From: Oxalobacter sp. | Lineage (GTDB): Bacteria; Pseudomonadota; Gammaproteobacteria; Burkholderiales; Burkholderiaceae_D | Reading direction: 5' to 3' | NCBI GenBank assembly: GCA_017524145.1 | Contig: JAFWUI010000022.1 | Location: forward strand, 62,001-126,000 | Length of the DNA: 64,000 nucleotides | Shown here: in pieces, positions 30,057-39,712 of the stretch | How the letters are laid out: each line of letters begins with the position of its first letter | Position numbering within the stretch: position 1 is the first letter of the stretch | Translations under genes and position numbers: made by a program | Notes under the pieces: generated by a model | Databases searched by the model: none | The model's input: only the letters and a program-made list of their open reading frames with translations | Told to the model about the DNA's origin: nothing

Positions 30057-30917
30057 ATGTTACGACACCTGAAACGGCTTTCTGTCATTGGTGCATTGGG
30101 GCTGTCACTGCTTTCTGCGCCCGCTATGGCAGATGATTTTGATGCCGCCATTGACATGTTCCAGAACAACCAGCGACCGGAAGCAATCAAACTGCTGCAG
30201 AACCTGGCAAACCAGCATGACGCCCGTGCCGAATATGTGCTGGGCATCCTGTACCAACATGGGATTTCTGTCAGGACAGACCCTGAACTGGGTATCCGCC
30301 TGCTCACTGAAGCAGCTGGACAGCACAATTTTGCCAGGGCTCAGAATTACCTGGGAACCCTGTATTACGAAGGCACTGGTGTCAAACAGGATTACAAGGC
30401 AGCCTTCTACTGGTATGAAAAAGCCGCGAGACAAGAAGACCCTGATGCCGAATACAACCTAAGTGTCCTATATGCCTATGGTGATGGTGTCGAACAGGAC
30501 TATCCGACCGCTGTCAGCTGGTTGCGGAAAGCAGCCATGCAGAAAGTCCCCGATGCCGAATTCGCCCTGGGACTCGTCTATGAGCTGGGGCTGGGCGTGG
30601 AACCCAATGAAAAACAGGCAGTCTATTGGTATGGCAAAGCCGGGAAACATGGTTATGGCAGGGCAGAAAACAAGATTGGTTCCCTCTATACAAAAGGCAA
30701 TGTCATCGGCAGGGATGATAGCAAAGCCTTTCTCTGGTTTGCCCGTGCGGCTGGGAAAGGCTATGACAAGGCACAGTACAACCTCGGTGTAATGTACGAA
30801 AAAGGCATCGGGGTCGAAGCCAACCGCAAGACTGCCATTGAATGGTTCAAAAAAGCTGCGGCACAAGGCAATCCTGATGCCAAGAAACGCCTGAAAGCCA
30901 TGGGCATAAAGGCTTGA
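30057..30917 (+). CDS. Sel1-repeat (SLR) secreted protein
   Basis: 286 aa from ATG 30057 (MLRHLKRLSVIGALGLSLLSAPAMA|DD), with a Sec signal peptide; GGGA precedes the ATG. The mature part is six or so Sel1/TPR-like repeats of about 36 residues with the AEYxLGxLYxxGxGVxxDxxxAxxWxxKAA pattern. Such proteins scaffold protein-protein contacts in the periplasm; the partner is unknown. It stands alone between acnA and ppc. Confidence 0.85.
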   Translation: MLRHLKRLSVIGALGLSLLSAPAMADDFDAAIDMFQNNQRPEAIKLLQNLANQHDARAEYVLGILYQHGISVRTDPELGIRLLTEAAGQHNFARAQNYLGTLYYEGTGVKQDYKAAFYWYEKAARQEDPDAEYNLSVLYAYGDGVEQDYPTAVSWLRKAAMQKVPDAEFALGLVYELGLGVEPNEKQAVYWYGKAGKHGYGRAENKIGSLYTKGNVIGRDDSKAFLWFARAAGKGYDKAQYNLGVMYEKGIGVEANRKTAIEWFKKAAAQGNPDAKKRLKAMGIKA

Positions 30918-30985
30918 AAACCAACTGGTACTTGGTCATGACACCAGCAGAACCTTGAGGAAACGTTTTAACAAATCAAGAAAGA

Positions 30986-33841
30986 ATGCATACAAACGAA
31001 CACCAATCCTCCTTGCAGGAATCCCCTGAAAGGGAAGATATCCGGATGCTGGGACGCCTTCTTGGCGAAGTCATCCGTGAACAGGAAGGCGAAGACGTCT
31101 TCAACCTTGTTGAACAGGTCCGCCGGATGGCAGTCAGCCTGAAACGCAGTCCCAATCCAGTTGCTTCAGACAGCCTTCGGAATATGCTGAAATACCTGGG
31201 ACGCAACCATGCGATTTCCGTGGTCCGCGCCTTTTCCTATTTCTCGCACCTTGCCAACATTGCTGTTGACAAGCATGACAACCTGGCTTACCGCCATGGA
31301 CGGATTGTGGGAGACCCTCCACCGAAAGGCAGCATGGCTTATGTACTGAACCTATTGGACAAAGCTGAAGTCCCAGGTGCAGACATCAAGAAGATGCTGC
31401 AGGACAGGACCTTCATCTGTCCTGTCTTAACGGCACATCCAACCGAAATCCAACGGAAAAGCACCTTGGACAAAGAACGGGAAATTTCCCGGCTGCTAAC
31501 CGAACGGGATTCCGACCTGACACCACGGGAACACAAACAGAATACTGAGATGCTGAAAGCCCACATCTCTTCCCTTTGGCAGACCCGTATGCTCCGTAAT
31601 TCCCGCCTGTCCGTCATTGATGAAATCGACAATGCCCTTTCCTACTATCAGTTGACTTTCCTGCGGGAACTGCCTGCCCTCTACCAAAGCATCCAAGAAG
31701 AACTTGAAGGACGCTATCCTGAAAATGAGGATAAGGTTCCGTCACCGGGTTCTGAAGCCCGTTACCTGCAGATGGGAAGCTGGATCGGTGGTGACCGTGA
31801 CGGCAATCCCAATGTCAATGCGGAAACCATGCTTCAGGCATTGGAACGCCAGTCCCATATCATCATGGATTTCTATCTGCATGAAGTCCATGAACTGGGA
31901 CGCGAACTGGCAGTCTCGGCATTGCTGAACCATGTCAACCCAGCTGTACAGACTCTGGCAGATATGTCTTCCGACGATTCAGAACACCGGGTGGATGAAC
32001 CATACCGCCGGGCATTGATCTATATCTACAACCGCTTGGCGGCAACAGCCCGTCATTTCGGTATGACCTCCCTGCCCCGTGAAGAAGTCGGGGAAGATGA
32101 ACCATACACTACCTCTGAAGAATTTGCCGCAGACCTGCAGGTACTGGTTGATTCATTGACACAGAATGCCGGTGCACTGATTGTCCGCATCCGTCTCGGA
32201 GCCCTGAAAGCCGCTGCCGATATCTTTGGTTTCCATCTGGCATCACTGGATATGCGCCAGAGTTCAGATGTCCATGAACGGGTGCTGGCTGAAATCCTGG
32301 CAACAGCGAAAGTCACGCCAGATTATGCAGTCCTTTCAGAAGAAGAAAAAATCAATCTTTTGGTTGAAGAACTTGAAAAACCCAGGTTGCTATACACCCC
32401 TTATGCGGAATACTCTGCAGAAACCACCTCTGAACTGAGTATCATGAGGACTGCCCGGAGCATCCGCGAAAAATACGGTGCCCGAGCCATCACCAACTAC
32501 ATCATTTCCCATACAGAAACCGTCTCTGATATCCTTGAACTGCTTGTACTCCAGCGGGAAGGTGGCCTGTTGCACCCAAAACACAATGATGCCAACGGTG
32601 TCCTCTATAGTTGGGATGATGCTGAGCTTGACCTGCACCCAATCCCTCTGTTTGAGACAATCCCTGACCTGCGCCGATGCGATACCATCATGCGGACCGT
32701 ACTGGAAATCCCCTTCGTCCGGAAACTCATCCATGGACAGGGAGACCTTCAGGAAATCATGCTGGGTTATTCTGATTCCAACAAAGATGGTGGGTATACC
32801 ACCTCCAACTGGGAACTGTATAAAGCAGAACGCCAATTGGTCAAGCTGTTCCGTGACCTGAAAATCACACTGCGCCTGTTCCATGGAAGAGGCGGTACTG
32901 TCGGCCGGGGAGGCGGTCCTACCTATGAAGCCATCCTGGCACAACCCCATGGTACCGTAAATGGCCAGATCCGCCTGACAGAACAAGGGGAAATGATTGC
33001 TTCCAAATTTGCCGATCCAGAAATCGGCAACCGCAACCTGGAACTGCTGGTAGCTTCCACCTTGGAAGCCAGCCTTGTTCCAGAAGACCCTTCAGCCGAG
33101 CACCTTGCCAAACTCCAGTCGTTCGAAAATGCCTTTGAGGAAATCTCCGAACTGGCTTACAACGCCTATTGCAGACTGGTCTATGAAACCCCAGGATTCA
33201 CCGATTACTTCTTTGAATCGACGCCCATCACTGAAATCGCAGCACTGAATATCGGCTCACGTCCATCATCCCGTAAGAAATCCCGCCGGATTGAAGACCT
33301 CAGGGCCATCCCATGGAGCTTCTCCTGGGCACAGTGCCGCGTACTGCTGCCAGGCTGGTATGGATTTGGTTCTGCCATTACAGAATGGATTGATGAAAAG
33401 GATTCCGGGAAACGGGAACAGAAAATTGCTCTGCTGCGTGAGATGTACCAGTCATGGCCGTTCTTCGAATCCACCCTGTCAAACATGGACATGGTACTCG
33501 CAAAAACCGACCTTGCCATCGCTTACAGCTATTCGGAACTGGTCAAGGATGCAAAACTGCGCGAAACCGTTTTCTCAGCCATCTGTGAAGAACATAAACG
33601 GACGCTGAACAGTTTTGAAATCATCACCCATGAACGGGAACGTTTAGTCAACAATCCGAACCTGGCGCGCGCCTTGAAAGACCGGCTTGCCTATATCGAC
33701 CCACTGAACTATCTGCAGGTCGAACTGATCAAACGTCACCGCAACCCTGGCGGCAATCCGGAAAACATGGACGCCCGCGCCACCCGGGGCATCCACCTGA
33801 CCATCAACGGCATCTCCGCCGGGATGCGTAATACCGGTTGA
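30986..33841 (+). CDS. ppc: Ppc, phosphoenolpyruvate carboxylase
   Basis: 951 aa, somewhat longer than the E. coli enzyme (883 aa). Catalytic His151 (VLTAHPTEI), Lys600 (GYSDSNKDGGY) and the FHGRGGTVGRGGGP loop are intact, as is the C-terminal QVELIKRHR...INGISAGMRNTG end. It carboxylates PEP to oxaloacetate, replenishing the TCA cycle. AAGAAAGA lies just before the ATG. The stop overlaps the next gene's ATG (TGATG). Confidence 0.97.
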   Translation: MHTNEHQSSLQESPEREDIRMLGRLLGEVIREQEGEDVFNLVEQVRRMAVSLKRSPNPVASDSLRNMLKYLGRNHAISVVRAFSYFSHLANIAVDKHDNLAYRHGRIVGDPPPKGSMAYVLNLLDKAEVPGADIKKMLQDRTFICPVLTAHPTEIQRKSTLDKEREISRLLTERDSDLTPREHKQNTEMLKAHISSLWQTRMLRNSRLSVIDEIDNALSYYQLTFLRELPALYQSIQEELEGRYPENEDKVPSPGSEARYLQMGSWIGGDRDGNPNVNAETMLQALERQSHIIMDFYLHEVHELGRELAVSALLNHVNPAVQTLADMSSDDSEHRVDEPYRRALIYIYNRLAATARHFGMTSLPREEVGEDEPYTTSEEFAADLQVLVDSLTQNAGALIVRIRLGALKAAADIFGFHLASLDMRQSSDVHERVLAEILATAKVTPDYAVLSEEEKINLLVEELEKPRLLYTPYAEYSAETTSELSIMRTARSIREKYGARAITNYIISHTETVSDILELLVLQREGGLLHPKHNDANGVLYSWDDAELDLHPIPLFETIPDLRRCDTIMRTVLEIPFVRKLIHGQGDLQEIMLGYSDSNKDGGYTTSNWELYKAERQLVKLFRDLKITLRLFHGRGGTVGRGGGPTYEAILAQPHGTVNGQIRLTEQGEMIASKFADPEIGNRNLELLVASTLEASLVPEDPSAEHLAKLQSFENAFEEISELAYNAYCRLVYETPGFTDYFFESTPITEIAALNIGSRPSSRKKSRRIEDLRAIPWSFSWAQCRVLLPGWYGFGSAITEWIDEKDSGKREQKIALLREMYQSWPFFESTLSNMDMVLAKTDLAIAYSYSELVKDAKLRETVFSAICEEHKRTLNSFEIITHERERLVNNPNLARALKDRLAYIDPLNYLQVELIKRHRNPGGNPENMDARATRGIHLTINGISAGMRNTG

Positions 33842-34668
33842 TGATAAGAAAGGACAGCCTGCCAATGGAACCCTTGGCACTGGACGCCAGCAACGCACCG
33901 CTTTTCTATGTCCACAAGGGACTCACGGCAGAGATTGTCCTCAACCGTCCTGAACGGCTGAACGCCATGACAGCCGCCATGTGGCGTCGGCTCTACCATA
34001 TCATCAGGCTCCTTGCCGATGACCCTCAGCTGCGCTGCATCCTGGTCAGGAGCACCAGCCCAAAAGCTTTTTCTCCCGGTTGTGATATCCTGGAATTTGA
34101 CACCCTCCGTGCCAACAGCGGCCAAGGCAGGACCTATGGCAGGATGATGCACGATACCCTGGATGCTTTCCTCGCCTGTCCCATTCCCATAGTGGCAGAA
34201 ATCCGGGGCATCTGTATCGGTGCGGGTCTTGAAATCGCTTCCGTCTGTGACCTGCGCATCTGCGGACACACCGCCCGTTTCGGAGCCCCCATCAAGAACC
34301 TGGGGCTGGTGATGGCTTATCCAGAACTCTCCCCATTACTGGACATCATGCCCAAAGACACTTTGTTGGATATGCTGCTGACTGGCAGGATCTACAATGC
34401 TGGAGAAGCCTTTGAACATCATCTGGTCACCCGTGTCGTTCCAGATAATGATTTGGCCATCATTGTCCAAGAAACCGTGGATGCCATTGCCTCAGGCGCC
34501 CCTTTGGCCGCCCGCTGGCACAAGCAGTTCATCCACCGCCTTACCAACCATCAGCCGTTGTCAGAAACTGAAAAAGCCATCTGCTTTGACTGTTATGATA
34601 CTGAGGACTATTCAGAAGGCTGCCAGGCTTTCAAGGAACACAGGAAACCGGTTTTCAAAGGGAAATAA
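33841..34668 (+). CDS. Enoyl-CoA hydratase/isomerase (crotonase) family protein
   Basis: 275 aa from ATG 33841, overlapping the ppc stop by one base; ATG 33865 (MEPLALDASNAP) is an alternative start with AGGA upstream. The crotonase fold shows the oxyanion-hole motif AFSPGCDI (76-83) and IRGICIGAGLEIAS, with Glu131 kept. The second catalytic glutamate normally found in a PE motif is absent (FGAPIKNLG at 148-155). It is therefore unlikely to be a standard hydratase and may act as an isomerase, hydrolase or decarboxylase-like member. Substrate unknown. Translationally coupled to ppc. Confidence 0.8.
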   Translation: MIRKDSLPMEPLALDASNAPLFYVHKGLTAEIVLNRPERLNAMTAAMWRRLYHIIRLLADDPQLRCILVRSTSPKAFSPGCDILEFDTLRANSGQGRTYGRMMHDTLDAFLACPIPIVAEIRGICIGAGLEIASVCDLRICGHTARFGAPIKNLGLVMAYPELSPLLDIMPKDTLLDMLLTGRIYNAGEAFEHHLVTRVVPDNDLAIIVQETVDAIASGAPLAARWHKQFIHRLTNHQPLSETEKAICFDCYDTEDYSEGCQAFKEHRKPVFKGK

Positions 34669-34677
34669 CAGATACCG

Positions 34678-35304
34678 CTACTGCTTATCCCGCATATACC
34701 GGGACAGATAGACACTCTGCCCAATGACAAAAGCCAGCATCAGTCCCATCCCGCCAAAGAGCTTGAAACTGACCCAGGTCGAGGTAGCGAAACCACCCCA
34801 GAATGCGACATAAAGGTTCAGGATGCCCATGAACGCAAAGAATGCCACCCATGCCGTATTGAGCTTTCCCCAGACTGCATCCGGCAGCTGAACCTTCTTC
34901 TCCATCATCGCACGGATCAGGTTCTTCCTGAACAGCAGGTTCGCCCCGAACAGGATGACGGCAAACAGCCAATACAGGACCGTCGGCTTCCATTTGATGA
35001 ATTCTTCACTGCCAAAGTAGATGGTTGCCCCACCGAAAACCACCACGACAATCACTGAAATCCATAAAGTCGCCTCCACCTTCTGACGGCGGACCAGCAG
35101 CCAGACAATCTGCAGGATACTGGCAATGACTGCCAGTGATGTGGCAATCAAGATGGGGACAGATGATTCCGGAATACCCTGCCCTGCGGTAAAAAACGAC
35201 AGGTATTTGTCTGCAACTGCCTGGGCAGAAGTGATGTTCTTCTCTGCCCATGAAAAAGAGACAAAGAACAGGATGATGGGAAACAGGTCAAACAGGAATT
35301 TCAT
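34678..35304 (-). CDS. yciB: YciB (septation protein A), inner-membrane protein
   Basis: 208 aa. Starts MKFLFDLFPIILFFVSFSWA, the family signature, and has five predicted transmembrane segments with the characteristic KWKPTVLYWLFAVILFGANL and AFFAFMGILNLYVA segments. YciB interacts with cell-elongation and division proteins in E. coli; loss affects envelope integrity. It ends 9 nt from the convergent crotonase gene. Confidence 0.92.
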   Translation of the reverse strand: MKFLFDLFPIILFFVSFSWAEKNITSAQAVADKYLSFFTAGQGIPESSVPILIATSLAVIASILQIVWLLVRRQKVEATLWISVIVVVVFGGATIYFGSEEFIKWKPTVLYWLFAVILFGANLLFRKNLIRAMMEKKVQLPDAVWGKLNTAWVAFFAFMGILNLYVAFWGGFATSTWVSFKLFGGMGLMLAFVIGQSVYLSRYMRDKQ

Positions 35305-35380
35305 AACTTAGCATCAGTTTTCTTATACGCCCGACATACTAAACTATTTAACATGCAGATGGACTGGTTTAGTCAAAAAA

Positions 35381-36265
35381 CTAAAATTCTGCAAAAAAAT
35401 CTTCATCAATCCGTTTCAGGATTATCGTCTGTTCTATCTGAACCCCAACATTATGTTTAATCATCAGTCGTGTCAGTTCATTGCCATCTATTAAACGCAG
35501 AGTGATGTTCTGGGCGGAATTCGCCTTATCTTTTGCCTTCTCATCAAAAACACTTGTGGTAATAAAAACGCCTTTTCGAACTGAAGAAACACTTAATGCA
35601 CCAATAAAATTCTGCATTTCTTTGGCATTTACCTTATTGTCTGAATACCGCTTAACCTGAAGAAAGATTTTTTCAAGCCCCAGTTCATCCTCATTGATAA
35701 TGCCATCGATTCCTCCGTCATGGCTTTGCTTCGTCATCGAGCCAACGCCATAATTCATTGCTTCCATCAAAGACAATACTATCTTTTCGAACTCGATTGG
35801 GTCTGTCTGCTTTAACCGCTGCAACAACTCTTTCCGCAGGCTCTCTTCCAACATAGACTGTGCTTCAGTAATCAATTCCTTAGGTGTTTTTTGTTCATCG
35901 ATTCCTGAAGACTCATACTCCTGATTCTCTGAATCACTATCCAATGAATGCAAATATTTGCGGGTAATCCTTTCTGGTCCCGTCCGCAAGACACTCAATC
36001 CCTTTTCAGTGATTTTGTACGCCCCTCTGCCCGCATCCTCAACTCTTTCTAAAAGACCTGCAATTTTCAAATGGCTTCTTGCCCATAAAACTCTATTATC
36101 TATCGTACACTGTGCCCCGCTTGGAAGCCGCTGCTGTCGTTCTTCTTCTGTTAAAGAGAACAGATCCGATAATTTGTTAATCAGTTGAGTCGATTTCCAT
36201 GTGTCTCCATCAGACATTACTTCCAAAACGGGTCTCATCAACGTCTGAAAATCAGGAATTGCCAT
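35381..36265 (-). CDS. mrr: Mrr-type (type IV) restriction endonuclease
   Basis: 294 aa. The N-terminal winged-helix (Mrr_N, about 1-100: MAIPDFQTLMRPVLEVMSDG) is followed by a C-terminal PD-(D/E)xK nuclease domain (about 155-285) with FEKIVLSLMEAMNYG (Glu160), GGIDGII (Asp187) and FLQVKR (Gln203, Lys205). Mrr cuts DNA carrying foreign methylation. No methyltransferase or partner gene is adjacent, so this is a solitary modification-dependent enzyme. The gene looks more AT-rich than its neighbours, consistent with transfer. It lies between yciB and rlmD. Confidence 0.92.
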   Translation of the reverse strand: MAIPDFQTLMRPVLEVMSDGDTWKSTQLINKLSDLFSLTEEERQQRLPSGAQCTIDNRVLWARSHLKIAGLLERVEDAGRGAYKITEKGLSVLRTGPERITRKYLHSLDSDSENQEYESSGIDEQKTPKELITEAQSMLEESLRKELLQRLKQTDPIEFEKIVLSLMEAMNYGVGSMTKQSHDGGIDGIINEDELGLEKIFLQVKRYSDNKVNAKEMQNFIGALSVSSVRKGVFITTSVFDEKAKDKANSAQNITLRLIDGNELTRLMIKHNVGVQIEQTIILKRIDEDFFAEF

Positions 36266-36290
36266 TTTTATCCTTTCAATAAAATATCTA

Positions 36291-37658
36291 TCAGATATTT
36301 ACCTCAAAGACCGCCATCGACTCGACATGGGAAGTATGCGGGAACATGTTGACAACCCCTGCCTGCAGCAGGCGGTACCTGCCTGAATTGACAAGGATGC
36401 CAGCATCCCTTGCCAAAGTCGCTGGGTTGCAGGAGACATAGACCATGCGTTTCGGGCGGTACTGCGCCGCATCATCCGGGATGTCAGCCAAGGTCTGGCA
36501 GAGTGCCATTGCACCATCACGTGGCGGATCGATCAGGATACGGTCAAACGGCTGGAGGGTTTTCCATTCGTCAACCGTCATTTCAAACAGGTTGCGTTCC
36601 CGGAATGTGGTCTTGTCCTGCAAGCCGTTGAGGACAGCATTTTCCTGGGCACGCCGAGTAAGTATCGCGCTGCCTTCAATGCCGACAACTTCTTTTGCCC
36701 TGCGGGCAATCGGCAACGAGAAGTTGCCCAGTCCACAGAACAGGTCGGCAACCCGGTCTTCAGGTTGTATCTGCAGCAGTGTCAACGCCCGGGAAACGAG
36801 TACCTGGTTGATGTGATAGTTGACCTGGGTGAAATCGCCAGGTTTGAACGGCATCGTAATACCAAATTCTGGCAAGACATACTGCAACCGGTTTTCAGTT
36901 GGATAGTAAAGGCGGACCGTATCCGGTCCTTTTGTCTGTAACCACCATTGGACATGATGCTCATCGGCAAACCGCCTGAGTCTGGTTTCATCATCTTGGC
37001 TCAACGGTGCCATGATGCGTAGCAGCAATGCTGTGATGGGTTGGATACCGTCATCACCGATAGCAACTTCAATCTGAGGCACTTGATTGAAGATGCTGAG
37101 TGAACCAATCAGTTCCCGCAGCGGCATCAGCAACGCTGACATATACGGTGGCAGTACCGGACATTGGGTCATATCGGTGATGTAACGGGACTGTCTTTCC
37201 CGGAAGCCAACCAGGATACCGCCCTTCTTGGGCACGTGGTTGACGGAAAGGCGTGCACGGAACCGGTATCCCCAGTAAGGACCATGGATAGGCGGCAGGA
37301 TGCTTTCTGCCTTGACTTTGCCGATATGCTGAAGGTTGTCTTCCAATACCCGCTGCTTGACGGCAACCTGGGCAGATGGCTCCAGATGCTGCATGGAACA
37401 GCCACCACATTTCCCGAAATACGGGCATTTTGGCTGGATACGGAGGGATGAAGCTTTCAGGATGGCAACTGTCGTTGCCAGTTCCCAGCGGCTTTTCTTT
37501 TTCCAGCTTTCTGCAACAACAGTTTCCCTGGGCAAAGCGCCTTCAACAAAAACAACTTTACCGCCTGGATTCCCGGTTTCATCCGGCAGATAACCCACGC
37601 CCCTGCCTTCGGCATCCAATGCATGGATCTGTACAATATGGGAAGTCTTTTTCACCAT
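36291..37658 (-). CDS. rlmD: RlmD, 23S rRNA m5U1939 methyltransferase
   Basis: 455 aa. TRAM-like N-terminal domain, then [4Fe-4S] ligands Cys78, Cys84 and Cys87 (CPYFGKCGGC) with a further Cys near 168 (TQCPVL). The methylase domain has DLFCGLGNFSLPIA, DPPRDGA and catalytic Cys410 (VYVSCNPATLARD) with Glu446 (HVESMAV). It follows nlpD by 68 nt; relatives carry rpoS between them. Confidence 0.95.
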   Translation of the reverse strand: MVKKTSHIVQIHALDAEGRGVGYLPDETGNPGGKVVFVEGALPRETVVAESWKKKSRWELATTVAILKASSLRIQPKCPYFGKCGGCSMQHLEPSAQVAVKQRVLEDNLQHIGKVKAESILPPIHGPYWGYRFRARLSVNHVPKKGGILVGFRERQSRYITDMTQCPVLPPYMSALLMPLRELIGSLSIFNQVPQIEVAIGDDGIQPITALLLRIMAPLSQDDETRLRRFADEHHVQWWLQTKGPDTVRLYYPTENRLQYVLPEFGITMPFKPGDFTQVNYHINQVLVSRALTLLQIQPEDRVADLFCGLGNFSLPIARRAKEVVGIEGSAILTRRAQENAVLNGLQDKTTFRERNLFEMTVDEWKTLQPFDRILIDPPRDGAMALCQTLADIPDDAAQYRPKRMVYVSCNPATLARDAGILVNSGRYRLLQAGVVNMFPHTSHVESMAVFEVNI

Positions 37659-37726
37659 AAGCTTTCAGTATCAATAAAAAAGACCGTCAGATGCCTTCAG
37701 ACATATAACGGTCTTCCCTTCCAGTA

Positions 37727-38737
37727 TCAGGGCAGGTATTTGGTCGGATCAACCGGTTTGTTCTGGAATCGGATTTCAAAATGCAGTTTGACGCGGCTGC
37801 TGTCAGTGCTTCCCATTTCTGCAATCTGCTGTCCACGGCTGACCCGCTGTTTTTCATTGACCAGCATCCTGTTGTTATGCGCATAGACTGACAGGACATT
37901 GCTGCTGTGCTTGATGATGACGACATTGCCATAGCCGGTCATTGTCCCTTTATAGAGCACCGTACCATCTGCTGCTGCTGAGACTTTCTGTCCCTTGCTG
38001 CCACCGATGTCAATCCCGCGCTTTGCAGCCGTATAGGAAGAAACAATCTTGCCTTGGGTTGGCCATGACCAGTTGATGTTGCGGACTTCGGAAATACCCC
38101 CTGTTGCTGCAGATTTCTGTGCCGTGGATGTAGAAGCCGCTTTTTCTGCAGCAGGCTTTTCAGTGGATTTCTTCACCGGCGCTACTGTTGCAGCCGTTGG
38201 CTGTACCCGGAGTTTTTGGCCGATTTCAATCGAATCTGCGGAATCCAGGTTGTTCCATGAAACCAGTTCGGCAACGCTATGATTGGACCGGCGGGCAATG
38301 CCAGAGAGGGTATCTCCTGACTCAACGGTATAGTAAGTCACATCCTTGCCAATAGCTGGTTTTGAGACAGGAACCACTGGCCGTGATGCAGTGTCTGTGG
38401 ATGCAGGGGTACCTGAGCCGGTATCGACTGGTGTTGCCACTGCCTGGTTTTCTGGTGGCTGGACCCTCAGCACCTGACCGACTTCAATGATATCGGGTGT
38501 ACTGAGTTCATTCCATGCAACCAATTCCGCCACACTGTGCCCTGACCGTCTGGCAATCTGTGAGAGGGTATCACCCGGCTCGACAGTATAGTTGACGGTA
38601 TCGGCATCAATCCTCTGTTTCTGCTTGGGATTGGTCAAGCCTGAAATGTCAGAAATCGGAGCTGACTGTTGGGTACTGCTGCATGCACAAAGCATGGCAC
38701 AGGCAAGGATGGAAAGTGTATAAACGGTTTTTTTCAT
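37727..38737 (-). CDS. nlpD: NlpD, LysM/M23-domain lipoprotein activator of amidases
   Basis: 336 aa from ATG 38737, which places a lipoprotein signal peptide at the N-terminus (MKKTVYTLSILACAMLCAC, lipidated Cys about 19). Two LysM domains (YTVEPGDTLSQIARRSGHSV and YTVESGDTLSGIARRSNHSV) are followed by a C-terminal LytM/M23 domain (RGIDIGGSKGQKVSAAADG...HFEIRFQNKPVDP). The catalytic HxH is degenerate (VKLHFEIR), fitting NlpD's role as an activator of AmiC rather than an enzyme. It lies between surE and rlmD. Confidence 0.92.
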   Translation of the reverse strand: MKKTVYTLSILACAMLCACSSTQQSAPISDISGLTNPKQKQRIDADTVNYTVEPGDTLSQIARRSGHSVAELVAWNELSTPDIIEVGQVLRVQPPENQAVATPVDTGSGTPASTDTASRPVVPVSKPAIGKDVTYYTVESGDTLSGIARRSNHSVAELVSWNNLDSADSIEIGQKLRVQPTAATVAPVKKSTEKPAAEKAASTSTAQKSAATGGISEVRNINWSWPTQGKIVSSYTAAKRGIDIGGSKGQKVSAAADGTVLYKGTMTGYGNVVIIKHSSNVLSVYAHNNRMLVNEKQRVSRGQQIAEMGSTDSSRVKLHFEIRFQNKPVDPTKYLP

Positions 38738-38911
38738 AAGAACCCCTGGTCTCAACACTGTTACGCAACCATTCAGACAAACGATACGGACAGTTCAGCG
38801 TACCGGTATCCTGTCATCTTTTCCACGATTGTTTCAATATCTTACTACTTCTTCCATGACAATCCTGCAGAATATACCTTATCTTCTTGCAGATACCCTG
38901 CTTCCAAGATT

Positions 38912-39655
38912 TCAGGAGAAGATTTCTGCCAAGGATGCCATGCCATCATAATGTGTCCAGTCTATCTGCAATGGCGTCACCGAAACCCATCCCTGCTGGA
39001 TGGCATGGAAATCAGTCCCTTTTCCTGCATCCATGATGGTACCGTAAGGTCCTATCCGATAAGCTTCCCGACCATCATCTGTCTTGTCTGCTATAACACC
39101 CGAAGAGGGATTCCTCTTGCCAAGTCGTGTCACCTGCCAGACATCCAATGCCTCATAAGGTAGGTTGGGGATGTTGACATTGAGCAACCATGGTGATGGC
39201 AACCTGTCATACGCCCTAAAAACAATGTCTGCCGCCACCTTTGCTGCACTGTCAAGATACTGCCAGCCAGGTTCGACCTGGGAAAAGGCAATGGCTGGAA
39301 TGTTGTAGAGAAACCCTTCAACCGCTGCTGCAACCGTACCCGAGTAAACCGTATCTTCCCCTAGGTTCTGCCGATTGTTGATGCCGGAAACCACGAGGTC
39401 AGGCCGCCAAGGCAGAAGGGCTGTCAGGGCAATATGGACACTGTCGGCCGGAGTCCCTTCTACGCCATGGAAACCTGCTTCACCATGGATGACAGGAATC
39501 GGCCTGTCCACGGTCAGGGAACTGGATGAAGCAGAACGGTTGCTGACAGGCGCCACCACAATGACTTCCGCCCTGTCAGACAATACCGCTACCAATGCCT
39601 TGATGCCTGGGGATTGCCAGCCATCATCGTTTGTCACCAATATCCGCATGGTCAT
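38912..39655 (-). CDS. surE: SurE, 5'/3'-nucleotidase
   Basis: 247 aa (ATG 39655; ATG 39649, giving MRILVTNDDGW, is equally possible). The metal-binding NDDG at the N-terminus, SRSASSSLTVD-like loop (SNRSASSSSLTVDRP) and SGINNRQNLGEDTVYSGTVAAA motif are typical. It removes phosphate from nucleoside monophosphates, surviving as a stress-linked gene. In related genomes surE, pcm, nlpD and rpoS form one cluster; here pcm is missing and nlpD follows by 174 nt. Confidence 0.93.
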   Translation of the reverse strand: MTMRILVTNDDGWQSPGIKALVAVLSDRAEVIVVAPVSNRSASSSSLTVDRPIPVIHGEAGFHGVEGTPADSVHIALTALLPWRPDLVVSGINNRQNLGEDTVYSGTVAAAVEGFLYNIPAIAFSQVEPGWQYLDSAAKVAADIVFRAYDRLPSPWLLNVNIPNLPYEALDVWQVTRLGKRNPSSGVIADKTDDGREAYRIGPYGTIMDAGKGTDFHAIQQGWVSVTPLQIDWTHYDGMASLAEIFS

Positions 39656-39712
39656 CCTACTTTCCCCAACCCAAGGGAACCAGCAACAGGATTTCCATGG
39701 CTGATGCCTGCA

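Noticed and set aside
37727..38737. NlpD as an active M23 endopeptidase
   Set aside because: The second zinc-binding motif reads VKLHFEIR, lacking the first His of HxH; this fits a degenerate amidase activator.
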